Origin: Branchipolynoe longqiensis
Taxonomy: Eukaryota > Annelida > Polychaeta > Phyllodocida > Polynoidae
Assembly: GCA_030323885.1 (NCBI GenBank)
Contig: CM059193.1
Span: forward strand, 96,983,937-97,047,936
Direction: 5' to 3'
DNA: 64,000 nucleotides
Part shown: piece after piece, positions 10,901 to 21,558 of the stretch
How positions within the stretch are numbered: position 1 is the stretch's first letter
Layout of the letters: the number at the start of each line of letters is the position of its first letter
The notes under the pieces: model-generated
Told to the model about the DNA's origin: nothing
Databases searched by the model: none
The model's input: only the letters and a program-made list of their open reading frames with translations
Translations under genes and position numbers: made by a program

Positions 10901-13775
10901 AGGACTGTGTGGCCACTTGATATGATAGAGTCAAGTTTTGGGGTTCATAGGGTTGGGATGAGTCATTTTTATATGCTCTCATGTTGTCTAAAGATAGGGA
11001 CACTAACCAATGTTATTCCATAGGGATGGAATGAACGTGTGTTCAGAGGGTGGGAATAACCAAATCTTACATGTTCTCATGAACACATAAAACAATTTCG
11101 AAAATAAAATCTAATGATTTTCGATTTTCGATTAAAAAATGAACAAAAATCTATGAATATTATCATCATTGCCATGAAATATCAAAGATAGAGGTTGTCT
11201 GAATTAATTAAAACGATGCATAAAATACACTATTGCCATCATTGTCAGCAAATGTTATTCATGTTGAAGTATCATGAACAGTAAATGACTTGGATATTTA
11301 TTCATTTGTAAAATGTGTATGAATGTTCAGTGTGCATGTGTTCATATATTATTCATTTGAATGTCATTGACAAGTATGATGTAAATGTTGCATGTGTTTA
11401 TAGTTATTCATAGAAATTCATTGACAAATGATAGATTAAATATTGCATGATTCATAAAAAATTCATTTAAAAACTAAATAATGTGATGTAAAATGTTATC
11501 ATAATTGATTAAATGTCATAGTCAGAGGTTGATAAATGGTTCATTTATAGTGCATGGTTGTGATGGAATGTTATCAAATATTGTGGAAATATGTTGATTG
11601 AAAGTCATGAACTGCATTAACATTAATTGTTATGACATATATTTCAGATGTAAGTAGCCTAGGCAGAGGTTGTCTACACAAAAGGTTCTTTTGAAAATCA
11701 TGTACATATGAGGGTTTAATGTTGCATAACAAAATTCATTGAGTTTCATGACATAATTGATGAACATTATCATGTATTACACAGTTAATTGGTTCCATTG
11801 ACATTGACATATGGTTGAACATTGCATATATTATTAACTATTAACTATCTAAAACTATCATTGACATTAATTTGTTATAGGGACCTATTGATGATCGTTT
11901 GATACTAGTTATATCATTAACATTATTCATGTTGTGGAAACATATGAATGATCTGTTATACTGAAGAGTTATTTCATTGACATTATTAATGTTGAGGAGA
12001 CATATTAATGATCTTTGTACTGGAGATGTATATTATTGACATTACTCATGTTATAGGGACATATTAATGATCATGATTTACAAAATAACAAAACTATATT
12101 CATTTACAAAATGATATAATATAATCTATGAGGTTATAGATTTAAATTTAAAATTAAAATTACTCAAAATTATTGAATATAAAACATAAAATTGATATAT
12201 TGTATCAGTGATTTCTATGTAGAAGAAGAAGGAAGTCATCCGTTGCCTTCTATGAACTTTGGAATCACAGCTGAAACAATTGACATCAGTACGAACAATC
12301 GACTATGCTCAGTGTGCGAGGAGCTGCAGCATATACTGATGGTCACTATATTCTTAATATATGTGACTGAGTCAATGATTTCGCATCCACAGTACGAGGA
12401 AATGCTAAGTTCACGTGGAGAGCTAAAGCATATGCTGACCGGTGTTTCCATTAGTCGTTGAGAAGATTGCAACAATAACATTGACATTCGATGAACTTCG
12501 TACGCAGCACTATCAAGCGTAGCAGTTCTGGAGAACTGTACTACAAGCTGATCGTCAACAGAGTTCGGCGGGAACTTTGACGTATGTGACTGAGTCGAGG
12601 ATTTTGCTACAGCAATGTGATGGACAATGCTATAGTTCAGTTAGAACTAACGCATATGCTGTAGTGACTGGATCGTGTTGGTGATATTAAGCAACGCAGA
12701 CGGACGAGTTCACATAGAACTACACAGAAACAATTATATTCAATATAAAATTGCCGTTTCGTGGGGAAAACGTCTTAACATCGACAGTCGACGTCAACGG
12801 AAACAGAACGTTCGGATACTGCTGTTCTATGCGTTAAACTTGAGCAAAAGCATGTAAATCTATTATTATTTAATAATATAGATAAGTATTATGGTTTTGA
12901 AGTTCAAAAAGAACCACTGTCATTGCTTTGTTTACATTATGCTGCTAAGTTACGCTATCGTATATGTTGAATTTCTGTTGATGCGATTGTGATTGTTAAA
13001 ACTGATAATTGATGCTTTATTCTTGTACAGAGGTTACAAAAACACATATTGATTCATCTTTTGCCATTATTTCGAGATAAAACGACTTAAAATTGGTGAA
13101 ATCGAAGATGTTGGTTTAAATTTGCAAGAAAATAGTCCCTAAAACTAGGTCATCGATTCAAACCGCTTAAGCCTTGTTTTCTCATTGGATTGAGTTCCGT
13201 AATGTTATTCCTATGGAGACCTGTCGATCAACCACGCGTCTACCATCGACGTCGTAGGTTTTCTACGAGTTTAGCATTCGGTAAAACAAAAAGCCTTGTA
13301 AAAGCGCAGCGATGATGGAATATTTGACAGCAAATACCAAATCCGATTGAGCACTAATGTAAGATCGATGCTAAGTGACTGGACTGTGCCTTAGAATCGT
13401 TGCAGAACGACCTCTAAACCGTCACAAAACTAAAAAATGCTCGGAATAAGCTAAAAATAATGGCAAATGAATCGTATGCTCCATGTGACATCATATATGT
13501 TATCAGCGGGGTAAAATAAGACTTAAAACATAGTTACAATTTAAATTATAAAAATAAAATATAGAATTATTTTATTAAATACATACAAACAAAAAATATG
13601 AAAATTTTCGAAGTTTTTTTTTTGCTCTCAAAGTCAGATGTACCTCATCTATTAGCGCGACTATTTCAGACTCAATTTATTGTTTAGGTTGATAAAAGAT
13701 ATAGAAGATATTAAAGAGGATATAAAGGTGACAACGTAGTACTGTGCACTTCTTGCTATATGCTAGGCAGATGGT
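7963..13775 (+). other. Long ORF-poor 3' region of the Gypsy element
   Basis: About 5.8 kb between the pol stop and the polypurine tract. It has no frame longer than about 90 codons on either strand and no recognisable envelope or other domain. Repeats include GAAATGGGAGTAACTG-like motifs (near 9495, 9530, 10250), GAGGAAGTATGTT motifs, and 3-4 degenerate ~65-bp units built on ATTGACATTA..CATGTTG..GACATAT between about 11,880 and 12,075. The last ~1 kb (12.79-13.80 kb) is homologous to 40.13-40.96 kb in this window. A role in packaging, transcription or as captured foreign DNA is open. Confidence 0.7.
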
Positions 13776-13799
13776 AAGAAGTGGAGGGGCGGAGTACGT
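13776..13799 (+). promoter_or_regulatory. Polypurine tract
   Basis: AAGAAGTGGAGGGGCGGAG followed by TACGT abuts the 3' LTR, as expected for the plus-strand primer. The related relic at 40.94 kb reads GATGGAGGGACGGAGTATG in the same place. Confidence 0.7.
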
Positions 13800-14308
13800 T
13801 GTAAAATTGTCCGATATAATACATGTGAACCGAGGTGAAGTTACTATAATAAATTACAAACTGTCTATATAATGATAAATGTTAAATTATAAAAAACCCA
13901 AAGACATATAGAGGATGTGTGAACTTGGTAAACTATTATTCATTAGGTATAGAACTTGTATATTGAATAGTCTTTGAGAGGGAGTGTCACTTCCGAGTTT
14001 GACTAAGAACAGTCTTTGGAAGAGTCACCTCACATGCCCCTCCCCCCCCCACATGGTATTGTTATGATCATTGACCACTACATTGTACTCTGATTGGAGG
14101 AGTGAGTCATGTGACCACTGCATTGTACTGTGACTGATTAATAGGATCATGTGACAACGGCCATCTTGAATCTTGAGAACCTATATAAGCAATAAACCAG
14201 AGAGTCTCACTCTCTTACTTTTCATTCTTACCCTGTTTTCCTTTATTACCTGTAGTGTTTTCACTTGACCTATTCACACCACCCACACCACCAGCCGGCA
14301 CGTTTACA
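13800..14308 (+). repeat. 3' LTR
   Basis: 509 bp, same ends and TATA/AATAAA core as the 5' LTR. Differences are scattered single bases and 1-base indels. It is followed by the target duplication AGAG at 14309-14312. Confidence 0.93.
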
Positions 14309-14420
14309 AGAGGTTTTCATTAAGTTTGTGACACTTTACAGCACTGCTTTATTTTCAATGCTGCTGACACTGGTGGTTTACCAGTAAAAATGACTAATTT
14401 CAGAATACAAACAGCACAAT
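14309..14420 (+). repeat. Interspersed repeat, right half after the Gypsy insertion
   Basis: AGAGGTTTTCATTAAGTTTG then TGACACT continues the repeat broken at 1478. The paralogue at 22960-23010 has the same text without the LTR element. Confidence 0.8.
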
Positions 14421-14780
14421 GTTATAAGCGAAATAAGATGTTCTCTTTATTTTAATGTAGTTTTAATTGAATGTTATGAACATACTATAGACAGGAGCAT
14501 TTTATTCATAGAAACTTTGAAGATCTACTTATGCCCATTTTAATGATGCATTTTAATGATGCATTTTGTGACACCTCACCCCTATTTGTTTCTATATGTA
14601 AGCTGTCTTGGTTTTTCAATACACCTTGAGAAAGCAAGACTTTTTGAATTCCAAGTCATGGCCCCTCCCTGGCCATTGCGTTTCCAGTGTGACAGGGTGT
14701 CTACCTTGGTCTAGGTAGCGGGGTGCCAAGCTAGAGTGTGTTGTCCTGCAGCCAAGCAGAGCGAGCACTGACCTAAATAC
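14421..14780. other. Unassigned sequence
   Basis: No coding frame or known repeat recognised. A direct doublet TTTTAATGATGCA occurs near 14,550. Confidence 0.4.
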
Positions 14781-14786
14781 CCATGC

Positions 14787-14965
14787 TGACGTCATTTGGT
14801 GTATAGCATCATGCCATTCACTTCAACCAATAATGCTGCAGCATTCCCAGTTCCTCCAATAGGGACTGAGCATTTCTGTTTACCATGACCACCAGTGGTC
14901 TGCCCACACCCGGTGTACCGACAGGTAATTGTCAGCTATCTGAGCAGCAGTGTGCAGCTATATAT
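14787..14965 (+). promoter_or_regulatory. Candidate RNA polymerase II promoter (CRE, two CCAAT, TATA)
   Basis: A perfect cAMP-response element TGACGTCA lies at 14787-14794, CCAAT at 14827-14831 and 14856-14860, and TATATAT at 14959-14965. The order and spacing resemble a TATA-type, CREB-responsive promoter. Initiation would be near 14,990, about 40 bases before the candidate ATG at 15030. Each motif is short, so only the combination carries weight. Confidence 0.45.
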
Positions 14966-15029
14966 GCAGCACTTTCAACACAGCTCTAAGCTCTTCCCAT
15001 GTAGGAGGAACCTGGCACAGGATTCAAGA

Positions 15030-15102
15030 ATGACGGCATTGATGGGAAGCCGGATATGTCTGCTTTTGCAGTGGGCGCTACCTGCCATCCTCATGTTTGT
15101 TG
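15030..15102 (+). CDS. Candidate host first coding exon encoding a signal peptide
   Basis: From the ATG at 15030 (AAGA before it, A at -3) the frame begins MTALMGSRICLLLQWALP and continues with AILMFV. That is a short polar start, a leucine-rich hydrophobic core and small residues, as in a secretory signal peptide. The exon ends at GTTG|GTAAGT, a consensus 5' splice donor at 15103, leaving one base of a split codon (phase 1). Phase-1 introns after a signal-peptide exon are typical of secreted or neuropeptide-like metazoan genes. No downstream exon could be identified in the repeat-rich DNA that follows, so the product is unknown. It could be a relic or coincidence. Confidence 0.4.
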
Positions 15103-15385
15103 GTAAGTTCCCTCTAAAGCCAGTAAACCACTGCACATATTCTAACTTCTAAGGGCAGCTGTTGGGTGTGTGGCGGGAGGGTGGGGCGGGGACTGTGGGC
15201 CTGGGGTGTAAGGGTGTGTGGAGTGGGCTTCTCCTATGATGTTGTGTATAGATTTTTTAAGTAAGAGAGAAAGGTCAATGGAAATCGCCAATTGATATTG
15301 CTTCTTGTCCATATTTAAGTCACAACTTAGTATAGGTGGGCATATTTTTGTAATTTTGTTAATGATAGTCGATGCACCATCCATA
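15103..15385. other. Possible intron; nothing else recognised
   Basis: GT-rich stretch near 15,160-15,220. No domain-bearing frame found. Confidence 0.3.
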
Positions 15386-15478
15386 GGTCGGATGGACTAA
15401 AACCCCAACATTTACGCTGCAGGAGATCGTGGGTTTGAATCCTTGATTCATGATTTATATATATATATATATATATAT
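15386..15478 (+). repeat. tRNA-like SINE fragment followed by (TA)n
   Basis: GAGATCGTGGGTTTGAATCC carries a good RNA polymerase III B-box (GGTTTGAATCC). The upstream sequence GGATGGACTAAAACCCC could be a degenerate tRNA-related head. It runs into a TA dinucleotide tract at 15457-15478. It is too short for a family assignment. Confidence 0.4.
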
Positions 15479-16110
15479 AAAAGGCTAAATTACAGATCCT
15501 CTTCTGCCCGATCTATGCCCTATTGGATCTCTAATGCCAGTTCGTTATGGTAAAAAAACAAGCATATTGGACTCTTAAAAAGGCTTCATAAAAGAATTCA
15601 CAACCTTGCTAAAGAAGTGGAATCCTAACATGATGTACCTTATATTTGTTTGCTTATTGTTGTATCATGTCTATTTGTATCATTCTTTTGAAACTGTGTA
15701 TGACTTTGCATAGACAACTGTACCACTCATGGCTAGAAGACAAGTGGTACAGCAGACCAAAACCAGACAAATGAAATTCATCTACCAATAAAAGCAAATC
15801 TGACAAACATTGAATGAATGTCCAGATCAAACACATAAGTTTCGGTTTAACTGGTTGTAAGACATGCACATAAATACAAGTACAGTGGTGCCTTTCCTCT
15901 GCAGTACGGCATCCATGTAGCATAGAACTACATATAAACTGTGTCAATGTGATGACTGTTTATGATACTGACATAACGGCTTATATTGCTTATATGTGTA
16001 TGTGGCACAAAATGGAGGTCTGTACAAATAGTGGAGACATTCATTTTCCCCCATAAAACAAAGGACAATCATATAGATGTCGAAATAAATTCCATACAAC
16101 CTTCTCTCTC
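15479..16110. other. Unassigned sequence
   Basis: No gene or repeat recognised. The open frames here lack any domain. Confidence 0.35.
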
Positions 16111-16264
16111 TGTATATACATATATATATATGTATATACACATATATATTCATATATATACACATATATACATATACAAATATATGGATATATATACATA
16201 TATACACATACATACATATATATGCATATATATCTATCTATATATATGCATATATGTACATATA
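16111..16264. repeat. (TATACA)n microsatellite
   Basis: Long TATATACATATATA array ending at the TA that borders the next element. Confidence 0.85.
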
Positions 16265-16442
16265 CAGTAACACCTCTGTATACCGACCCCTTCACAGATC
16301 GACCACTCCCCTATATCGATCACTTTAGTTGTTTCCCAACAAGACCATGGTAAGGATATTCTAACTTTCTAAACCGACCACCTCCCTAAATGGACCACTT
16401 ATAGTTGGTACATTGGTCGATCGATTTAGAGAGGTGTTACTG
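16265..16442. mobile_element. Tc1/mariner-pogo-like MITE, 178 bp
   Basis: The ends CAGTAACACCTCT and AGAGGTGTTACTG are perfect inverted repeats bordered by TA on each side (16263-16264, 16443-16444), the target of Tc1/mariner and pogo elements. The CAGT..ACCTCT terminus is of the pogo/Tigger style. Inside are several GACCAC/CGACC motifs and no coding frame. Confidence 0.85.
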
Positions 16443-16510
16443 TATATACATATATACATATATATATGCATATATATATATATATATACATATATGCATA
16501 TATACATATG
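16443..16510. repeat. (TATACA)n microsatellite
   Basis: The array interrupted by the MITE resumes and ends at the DIRS left terminus. Confidence 0.8.
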
Positions 16511-16579
16511 TTTTACCTCGGTATACAGCCTCAGGCTAGCCTCAGGCTAGGGAGAGGGAAGCACGTCCGGTCCAGCAAT
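16511..16579 (+). repeat. DIRS copy 1 left inverted terminal repeat
   Basis: Complementary to 21559-21625. Contains a local duplicate CCTCAGGCTAG. Confidence 0.85.
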
Positions 16580-17095
16580 TAGCCTAAGAATCTCGCGGTA
16601 CATGTACGTACGCGAGTTGTTCAGCGATACTTTTCTACAAATTTCTCCACAAATACCTGGATTTCGCGGATTATTTTCCACACGTTGCTTTATTAAGGAG
16701 ATTACCGTCCTTTGTGCGAGTTTTAGCTAGGTGGCGACTGTTTTTTCGGAATTATTAGCGTTAACCGTAACGAAATTCCGGGTCGCTAGCTTTCGAGTCG
16801 CCTTTGTGCGTTGGTTTCGTTCGTTCGCTTAAATCCCCCATTTTCGCTCGATTACTTCTTATAGTTTATTCGTCTTTCGCTAAGGAAGGACGTATATTAC
16901 GGTTTAACCGTTCCACACGTTTCTTTATTAAGGACAATTACGTCCTTTGTGTGATTTTTAGATAGGTGGTGACTGTACTTTGGCAGTTATTAGCGTTTAA
17001 CCGTTCCGATTCCGGTAAGCTTTTTTCAAGTCGACCTGACTCCTGTGTTTTTTGGGGAGTTTTCAGCCCTGTCGGAGTTCGCTGCATACAAGCCT
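16580..17095 (+). other. DIRS copy 1 leader, non-coding
   Basis: Contains a local duplication: ACACGT..CTTTATTAAGGA..TTACCGTCCTTTGTG with GTGGCGACTG near 16680-16740 recurs near 16916-16980. No coding frame. Confidence 0.5.
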
Positions 17096-17140
17096 CCGTG
17101 GCCCAGTGGTTAAGGCATCGGCCTACTACGCCAAAAGACT
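17096..17140 (+). repeat. tRNA-like SINE head fragment
   Basis: GTGGCCCAGTGGTTAAGGC fits a polymerase III A-box of a Leu/Ser-type tRNA. No B-box or cloverleaf follows, so this is a truncated SINE head and not a tRNA gene. Confidence 0.5.
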
Positions 17141-18039
17141 TAAAATGCCATAGGGGTATATATCTATTCAAGCACTGGAGGAAATGAATAATTGGAAAGC
17201 AGTTACTGACAGGTGACATAAACCTGGAGTTGTATTTACTGTAAGTATTAATACAAACTGTATGAAGATAGTTTATTTTGCATTATGGCATCTTTTTGGA
17301 AGTTTAGAACTTTGTAAGTCTGTCTGAGATAGGTATGTTTACAAATGGATAAATTGATGGTGACCGGCCAAAGAGCCTTGGTATGCAAAACAAAACCGAT
17401 CCTGATTGGTTGTTGCACCCGTGGAATACGGGTAGAGATGAAAGCGAAAGCTGCAGGGTGAAACCGCATCTCCAGTGGATTTTCTCTCGGACTCTCATAA
17501 AGAGTCACAGGGATTATCCTGGGTTTCTTTTATAGACTCCCCACACCACAATTTTTAGGCGTACCTCCGAGTTTTGTAGCATTTTCTCCAACTTGCTGGC
17601 GCAGAAGCCGCAGGAGGGAGAAGTGTACAGAACAGAGAGAGTGGGCGGTCCCAAGGCCGACCTACGTATGGTTGGTTTCGCTACCAGACACCTACGGCAT
17701 AAACTTAGCTTACCACGCCTGTACTGAGAACGGTGTAAATACGTTACTCAGTACCAAATACATCCTCAACCCAGGTTCAACCTGGCGTCACAATTTGTGT
17801 TCACGTTGAGTTGATACCGGTTTATAGTAACACAGTCGTTACAGACTACCGATGGCCACGAGTGGAACAAGGTCCTGCCTGCTGTGTCAGCTGCTGCGGA
17901 TCACCCGGAGGAGGACTGTCACTCCTTTCAGGGGTGACAGCTTTGCCATCGCCTCAGCCCGAGGCCATAATCCCTTCCGACCCGGAAGCGGAGACCGACC
18001 ATTAGGTTTGGTTGCGTCGGGACGGGAAAGCCATTGAAG
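17141..18039 (+). other. DIRS copy 1 5' region
   Basis: 17,605-17,850 matches the 5' region of DIRS copy 2 (GAGAAGTGTAC.., ACACCTACGGCATAAACTTA, CAACCCAGGTT.ACCTGGCG). This anchors both elements to one family. No intact frame; the short frames here are shadows. Confidence 0.55.
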
Positions 18040-18960
18040 AGCGCAATGTTGGCTGAAGCCTCATCGCGCTAGCCTGCCTGTCACCAAGCGGATAGAGCTG
18101 ATGGTTAAAAACCATGTTATGTGGTAGCCCGTTAAAACGGAGAGACATGTTGGCTTATGCCGCATCCCGTTTAGGCCACCCATTCGACAACGGAGAGTGA
18201 GGTTGGCTAAAGCCACATCCAGTTTAGGCAAATGTTACCACAAAGGGCGATGTTGGCTGAAGACCGTTACTAACGGAGAGGGATGCTGGCTGAAGCCACA
18301 TTATATTTTGTCACCCATTCGCAAATGAAGGGCGGTGATGGCTGAAGCCACATACCGTTAAGCCGCCTGTTGCCGAGCGTAGAGACATGTTGGGTGTAGC
18401 CACATTACATAGAGCGTGGTGGTTTAAAGCCACATTACATTTAACCCACAAGTATCCGAGCGGAGATCGAGGTTGGCTAAAGCCACATCAGGTATATCAT
18501 TTTTTCCTCAGTTACTTGATATAAATACTGGTCTCTACACATCGTTTTGGGTTTGGCTTCCATACCGTTACCCTATGATTTTACATTCGGCTACACGCCT
18601 GGTTTGGGAACGGGGTGAATACGTTCTCCGACACCAGTATTGCCGCCGGTGACCGAACGGAGAGCGAGGTTGCCAGAGGCCACATCACGTTAAGCCGCCT
18701 TTGCCTAACGCCGAGCGGTGAATGCTGGGGCCGTATTACTTTTAGAGCTAGTGGCAAAATGGAGAGCGATGTTGGCTGACGCCTCATCACAATAACTCAC
18801 CCGGGATGCCGCCGGGCCAAACCAAAGAGAGAGATAGGCTGAAGCCTCATTACAGTAACCCGCCCGTGACCGAGCGGAGAGCGATTACGGTTATAACCAC
18901 ATCACGCTTGGTACCCCGTTAGAAACGGAGAGCGATGGTGGCTGAAGCCACATCCCATTT
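18040..18960 (+). repeat. Degenerate array of hairpin units (TGGCTGAAGCCA) in DIRS copy 1
   Basis: About 14-15 imperfect units on the theme CGGAGAGCGATG-TTGGCTGAAGCCACATC, spaced mainly 40-100 bases. The core TGGCT-GA-AGCCA is an inverted repeat, so each unit can fold. Clear units lie near 18053, 18192, 18275, 18327, 18460, 18770 and 18926, with an outlier near 19385. DIRS copy 2 lacks the array. Confidence 0.75.
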
Positions 18961-18984
18961 TTTGGCTACACTCAAACGTTCAGT

Positions 18985-19300
18985 TGATGATTACAGGTTT
19001 TCGGACCTGCGAGGTACTTTGGCTTTTATTAGCCATGAGTATGTTCTGTTACAAACGGTACCCGTCTGGATATGTTTATACATTCTTCCAGGACCAAAAC
19101 CAACAACAAACAAACAGTTGGTTGAACACTCTGATTTTCATTGATCGGCACGGAACTGAGAGATACTTTGGCATTTATTAGCCATGGGTATATACTGTTA
19201 TAAACGGTACCCGTCTGGATATGATTATAAGGTTTTTCCAAGACGAAAAACAACAACAAACAAACAGTTGGGTGAAAACTCTAATTTTCATTGATCATTA
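18985..19300 (+). repeat. Tandem 155-bp duplication carrying SINE-like tails
   Basis: 18985-19145 and 19146-19300 share TACTTTGGC.TTTATTAGCCA, AACGGTACCCGTCTGGATATG and a tail AACAACAAACAAACAG. The GGTACCC..GATATG block and tail match the 3' end of the SINE at 46.4-46.75 kb. Confidence 0.65.
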
Positions 19301-19413
19301 CAGATCTTTGAATTAAGGGTTTGTTGGGTACGACGGGCAGTAAGCCTGAAGATCCCATTTATGATGATAACTACTCATCACCAGAGGTGATGGCTTAAGC
19401 CTCCCTGGCACAC

Positions 19414-19860
19414 TTGAGTTTTCGGGAGGAAAGCAGGCCAGATGCTGGCTTTCCAGAGATAGAGAAGCGGCTCAGAAAGCTGGAGCAAATGCTCTCAGCA
19501 AAGTCTCAAAAGGGAACAAGAAGAGGTTGCACAGCAAACTCACATGGCCACGGAAACAGGTTTTTCCAAAAAGTAAAAATAAATGTGATGTTTCCTTACA
19601 TAGATGAGTCATTTATTATGGCCCAGTCACAGTTCAGCTGCTCACAGGCAATTACTAACCAATTTATCAAACAGACCAAAAATTTGGTAAGGTTTGTTTG
19701 GAATGAACAACTATATGAATTTACATGTTTACCAACTGGTGTAGCTTGTAAATCATGATTTTTTACTAAGCTCCGAACACACAATGTGTTCGCTCATAGA
19801 GTGGGAAGGACATTTTCGTTTCCCGTTTATTGATGATTAATTGGTTTGGATGCGCAGTTA
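19414..19860 (+). pseudogene. DIRS copy 1 reverse transcriptase relic
   Basis: The frame reads YIDESFIMAQS, then VRFVWNEQLYEFTCLPTGVA. In copy 2 the equivalent LIWHETLFEYTCLPNGLA comes before YIDDSFIMG. The order here is therefore scrambled by a local duplication, and a second FIDD-like codon run follows near 19,830. The frame stops after VACKS. Clearly non-functional. Confidence 0.65.
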
Positions 19861-20061
19861 AAGTAAATGATTAATTTACAACATTTACAAAACTAAATTT
19901 GCTGGAAATAGTCAAGAATTTAGCATAACATAGGACTAAAGGGTTTGTGAAGGCCGAGCCCTTCATAAAGAAGTTTAGATCATATTAATGGTCTAGACTT
20001 GAGAATAGTGTATTTAGGGTTATGTGGTTTAGTCTGCATGCACAGATGCTATGTCAGAATG

Positions 20062-20110
20062 TTGACAGATAGTACTACAGCAATGGCTTCCATTCGCAAC
20101 ATGGGAGGGA
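20062..20110 (+). pseudogene. DIRS copy 1 RNase H relic
   Basis: A translated segment reads TDSTTAMASIRNMGG, matching LTDNTTAMAYVRNMGG of copy 2 (the catalytic Asp region of RNase H). Flanking frames are broken. Confidence 0.55.
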
Positions 20111-21170
20111 CAATGTCCAGCCCATATAATTAAAGAACGAAGTTAATTTGGAATTGGGAAAGCCACATACAAATTTGTTGGCATCCCGAAATAATAACAT
20201 ATTATAGATAGGGCATCCAGAGCCTACCTTTTGGAAAGTTGATTTTTTCTCTTTAATTTGAGGAAAAGACAATTTATAACATACAGCCTAAATTGGCACA
20301 GTAGCAAGGAGGGCTTTGATAGTCCCCGGTTGTGACATGCAGCCATGCTTGGAAGTTTTACCCTTAGGAGACACAAACTGTATATATTTTTCCTACATGA
20401 AGGGGGAACATTTTTATTTTTTTTATTTTTTTTAAGCATTGATGTTTCGTGGAGAGGTGTTCACAACACCCCTTCTGACATTCCCTTTCGGAACACGTGT
20501 TTATGACAGTTTTATTTACATAAAGTTACTCAGCTGAGATTAACTTTGCATGCCTGGAGGAAAGGAACAGTTCAGTTATATTCAAATTATTTGAAAAACT
20601 GGGGTTACCATGGTTTACTTATGAAAGAAAGACTTATGAGGCCTACAATGGCACATCTTCTTAGATTTTCTAAGGATGCTTGATAAAGCTTTAGGTTGGA
20701 ACCGATTAACGCTGCAAGATGTGGTTTTCGGTGATACGTCCGCGAGGAGATGGACAGATAGTTGGTAGGCACCAACTTATTCACTGGCTGTGAAATCAGT
20801 TTACAAAATGAATTCCCCAAAACCAAAAATTTAATAGGTTTTGGGTTGTGTTAATGATATTCGGATTATTTAAGAAATGGGCTGGTAATAGTCTTTTAGA
20901 TAAAACAGCTAGTTTTAAACTAGCAGTATCATACTGTTAGTTACTGGACACATGGGTCAATTTTGATAGAATTGTCCCTGAATGATTTAAGAATAGATCG
21001 AAAGAAAGCAATGTTTGATTGATAAAACAGATTTTTTAAATCAAACCGCACAGGGGAACACTTATCCACAGTGCGTTTAAATAGTTCCTGCATGACTGAC
21101 AACGGTCGGGTGTCTGCCATAAGGGTATATATCTATTCAAGACAACTGTTAGTGTAGCTTACTAAAACTA
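20111..21170 (+). other. Decayed DIRS copy 1 interior
   Basis: Position-wise this should hold the methyltransferase-like and recombinase N-terminal regions. Only scattered similarity is seen, and no frame is reliable. Confidence 0.4.
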
Positions 21171-21176
21171 CACAAG

Positions 21177-21380
21177 GCAGGAGTCAATATGGAACGATAT
21201 GCGTCCCATTCAACGAGAGGCGCCATGGTCTCGAAAGCGTGATTGCTAGGGATTTACGTAAAACGAATCCTAGCACATGCAGGCTGGAAGACCACTAGAT
21301 CGTTTGCAAAACATTACAACAAACGACTAGAAAAGTCAAGCGGAATCGCACAGCGATTGCTCAAAGACAAAAATACATAG
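21177..21380 (+). pseudogene. DIRS copy 1 tyrosine recombinase C-terminal relic
   Basis: The frame reads GVNMERYASHSTRGAMVSKA, then a stop, LLGI, and ILAHAGWKTTRSFAKHYNKRL. The HSTR (HxxR), W and terminal Y motifs survive. The same segment in copy 2 has HSTGG. One in-frame stop and surrounding decay mark it as dead. Confidence 0.65.
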
Positions 21381-21558
21381 GTGAGAAACAACAGTTTTTT
21401 CACTCTCATTGATACTGTATACAAAGAACATAAAATGTTCATTATAAAACGTTTATTCGTTTGCTTATACCAAGGAAACTTCACAGTTTAGTACCATTGT
21501 CATTCTTAGATATTGTTTTGTTTTATTTGGATCATTTATCCTGAATAAGTAGGTAAAG

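Larger units (their letters stand above)
1479..14308 (+). mobile_element. Ty3/Gypsy LTR retrotransposon, 12.8 kb, nearly intact
   Basis: Two direct LTRs (1479-1989 and 13800-14308) start TGTAAAATTGTCC and end CACGTTTACA. AGAG at 1475-1478 and 14309-14312 is the 4-bp target duplication, and the uninterrupted target is seen at 22.9 kb. The coding order gag, protease, reverse transcriptase, RNase H, integrase is that of Ty3/Gypsy (Metaviridae). By eye the LTRs differ at roughly 13-15 sites including small indels, about 97% similar, so the insertion is fairly recent. gag is open, pol is reached by a -1 frameshift site, and a single in-frame stop separates the two integrase segments. Unusual for the family is a leader of 1.05 kb with tandem repeats and about 5.8 kb of ORF-poor DNA between pol and the 3' LTR. 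Confidence 0.95.

Noticed and set aside
12192..12487. 89-codon frame in the Gypsy 3' region
   Set aside because: It overlaps local direct repeats (ATATGTGACTGAGTC.., GCATATGCTG..) and has no domain or homologue in the related relic.
14895..15152. Continuous 85-codon single-exon gene
   Set aside because: The upstream codons span the TATA element and the downstream codons follow a strong splice donor. The shorter exon from 15030 is more plausible.
16041..16295. Overlapping open frames on both strands (Tyr/Ile/His-rich peptides)
   Set aside because: They are read-through of (TATACA)n microsatellite with no complexity.
17096..17140. tRNA-Leu/Ser gene
   Set aside because: Only an A-box-like stretch is present. 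No B-box, acceptor pairing or anticodon arm can be formed.
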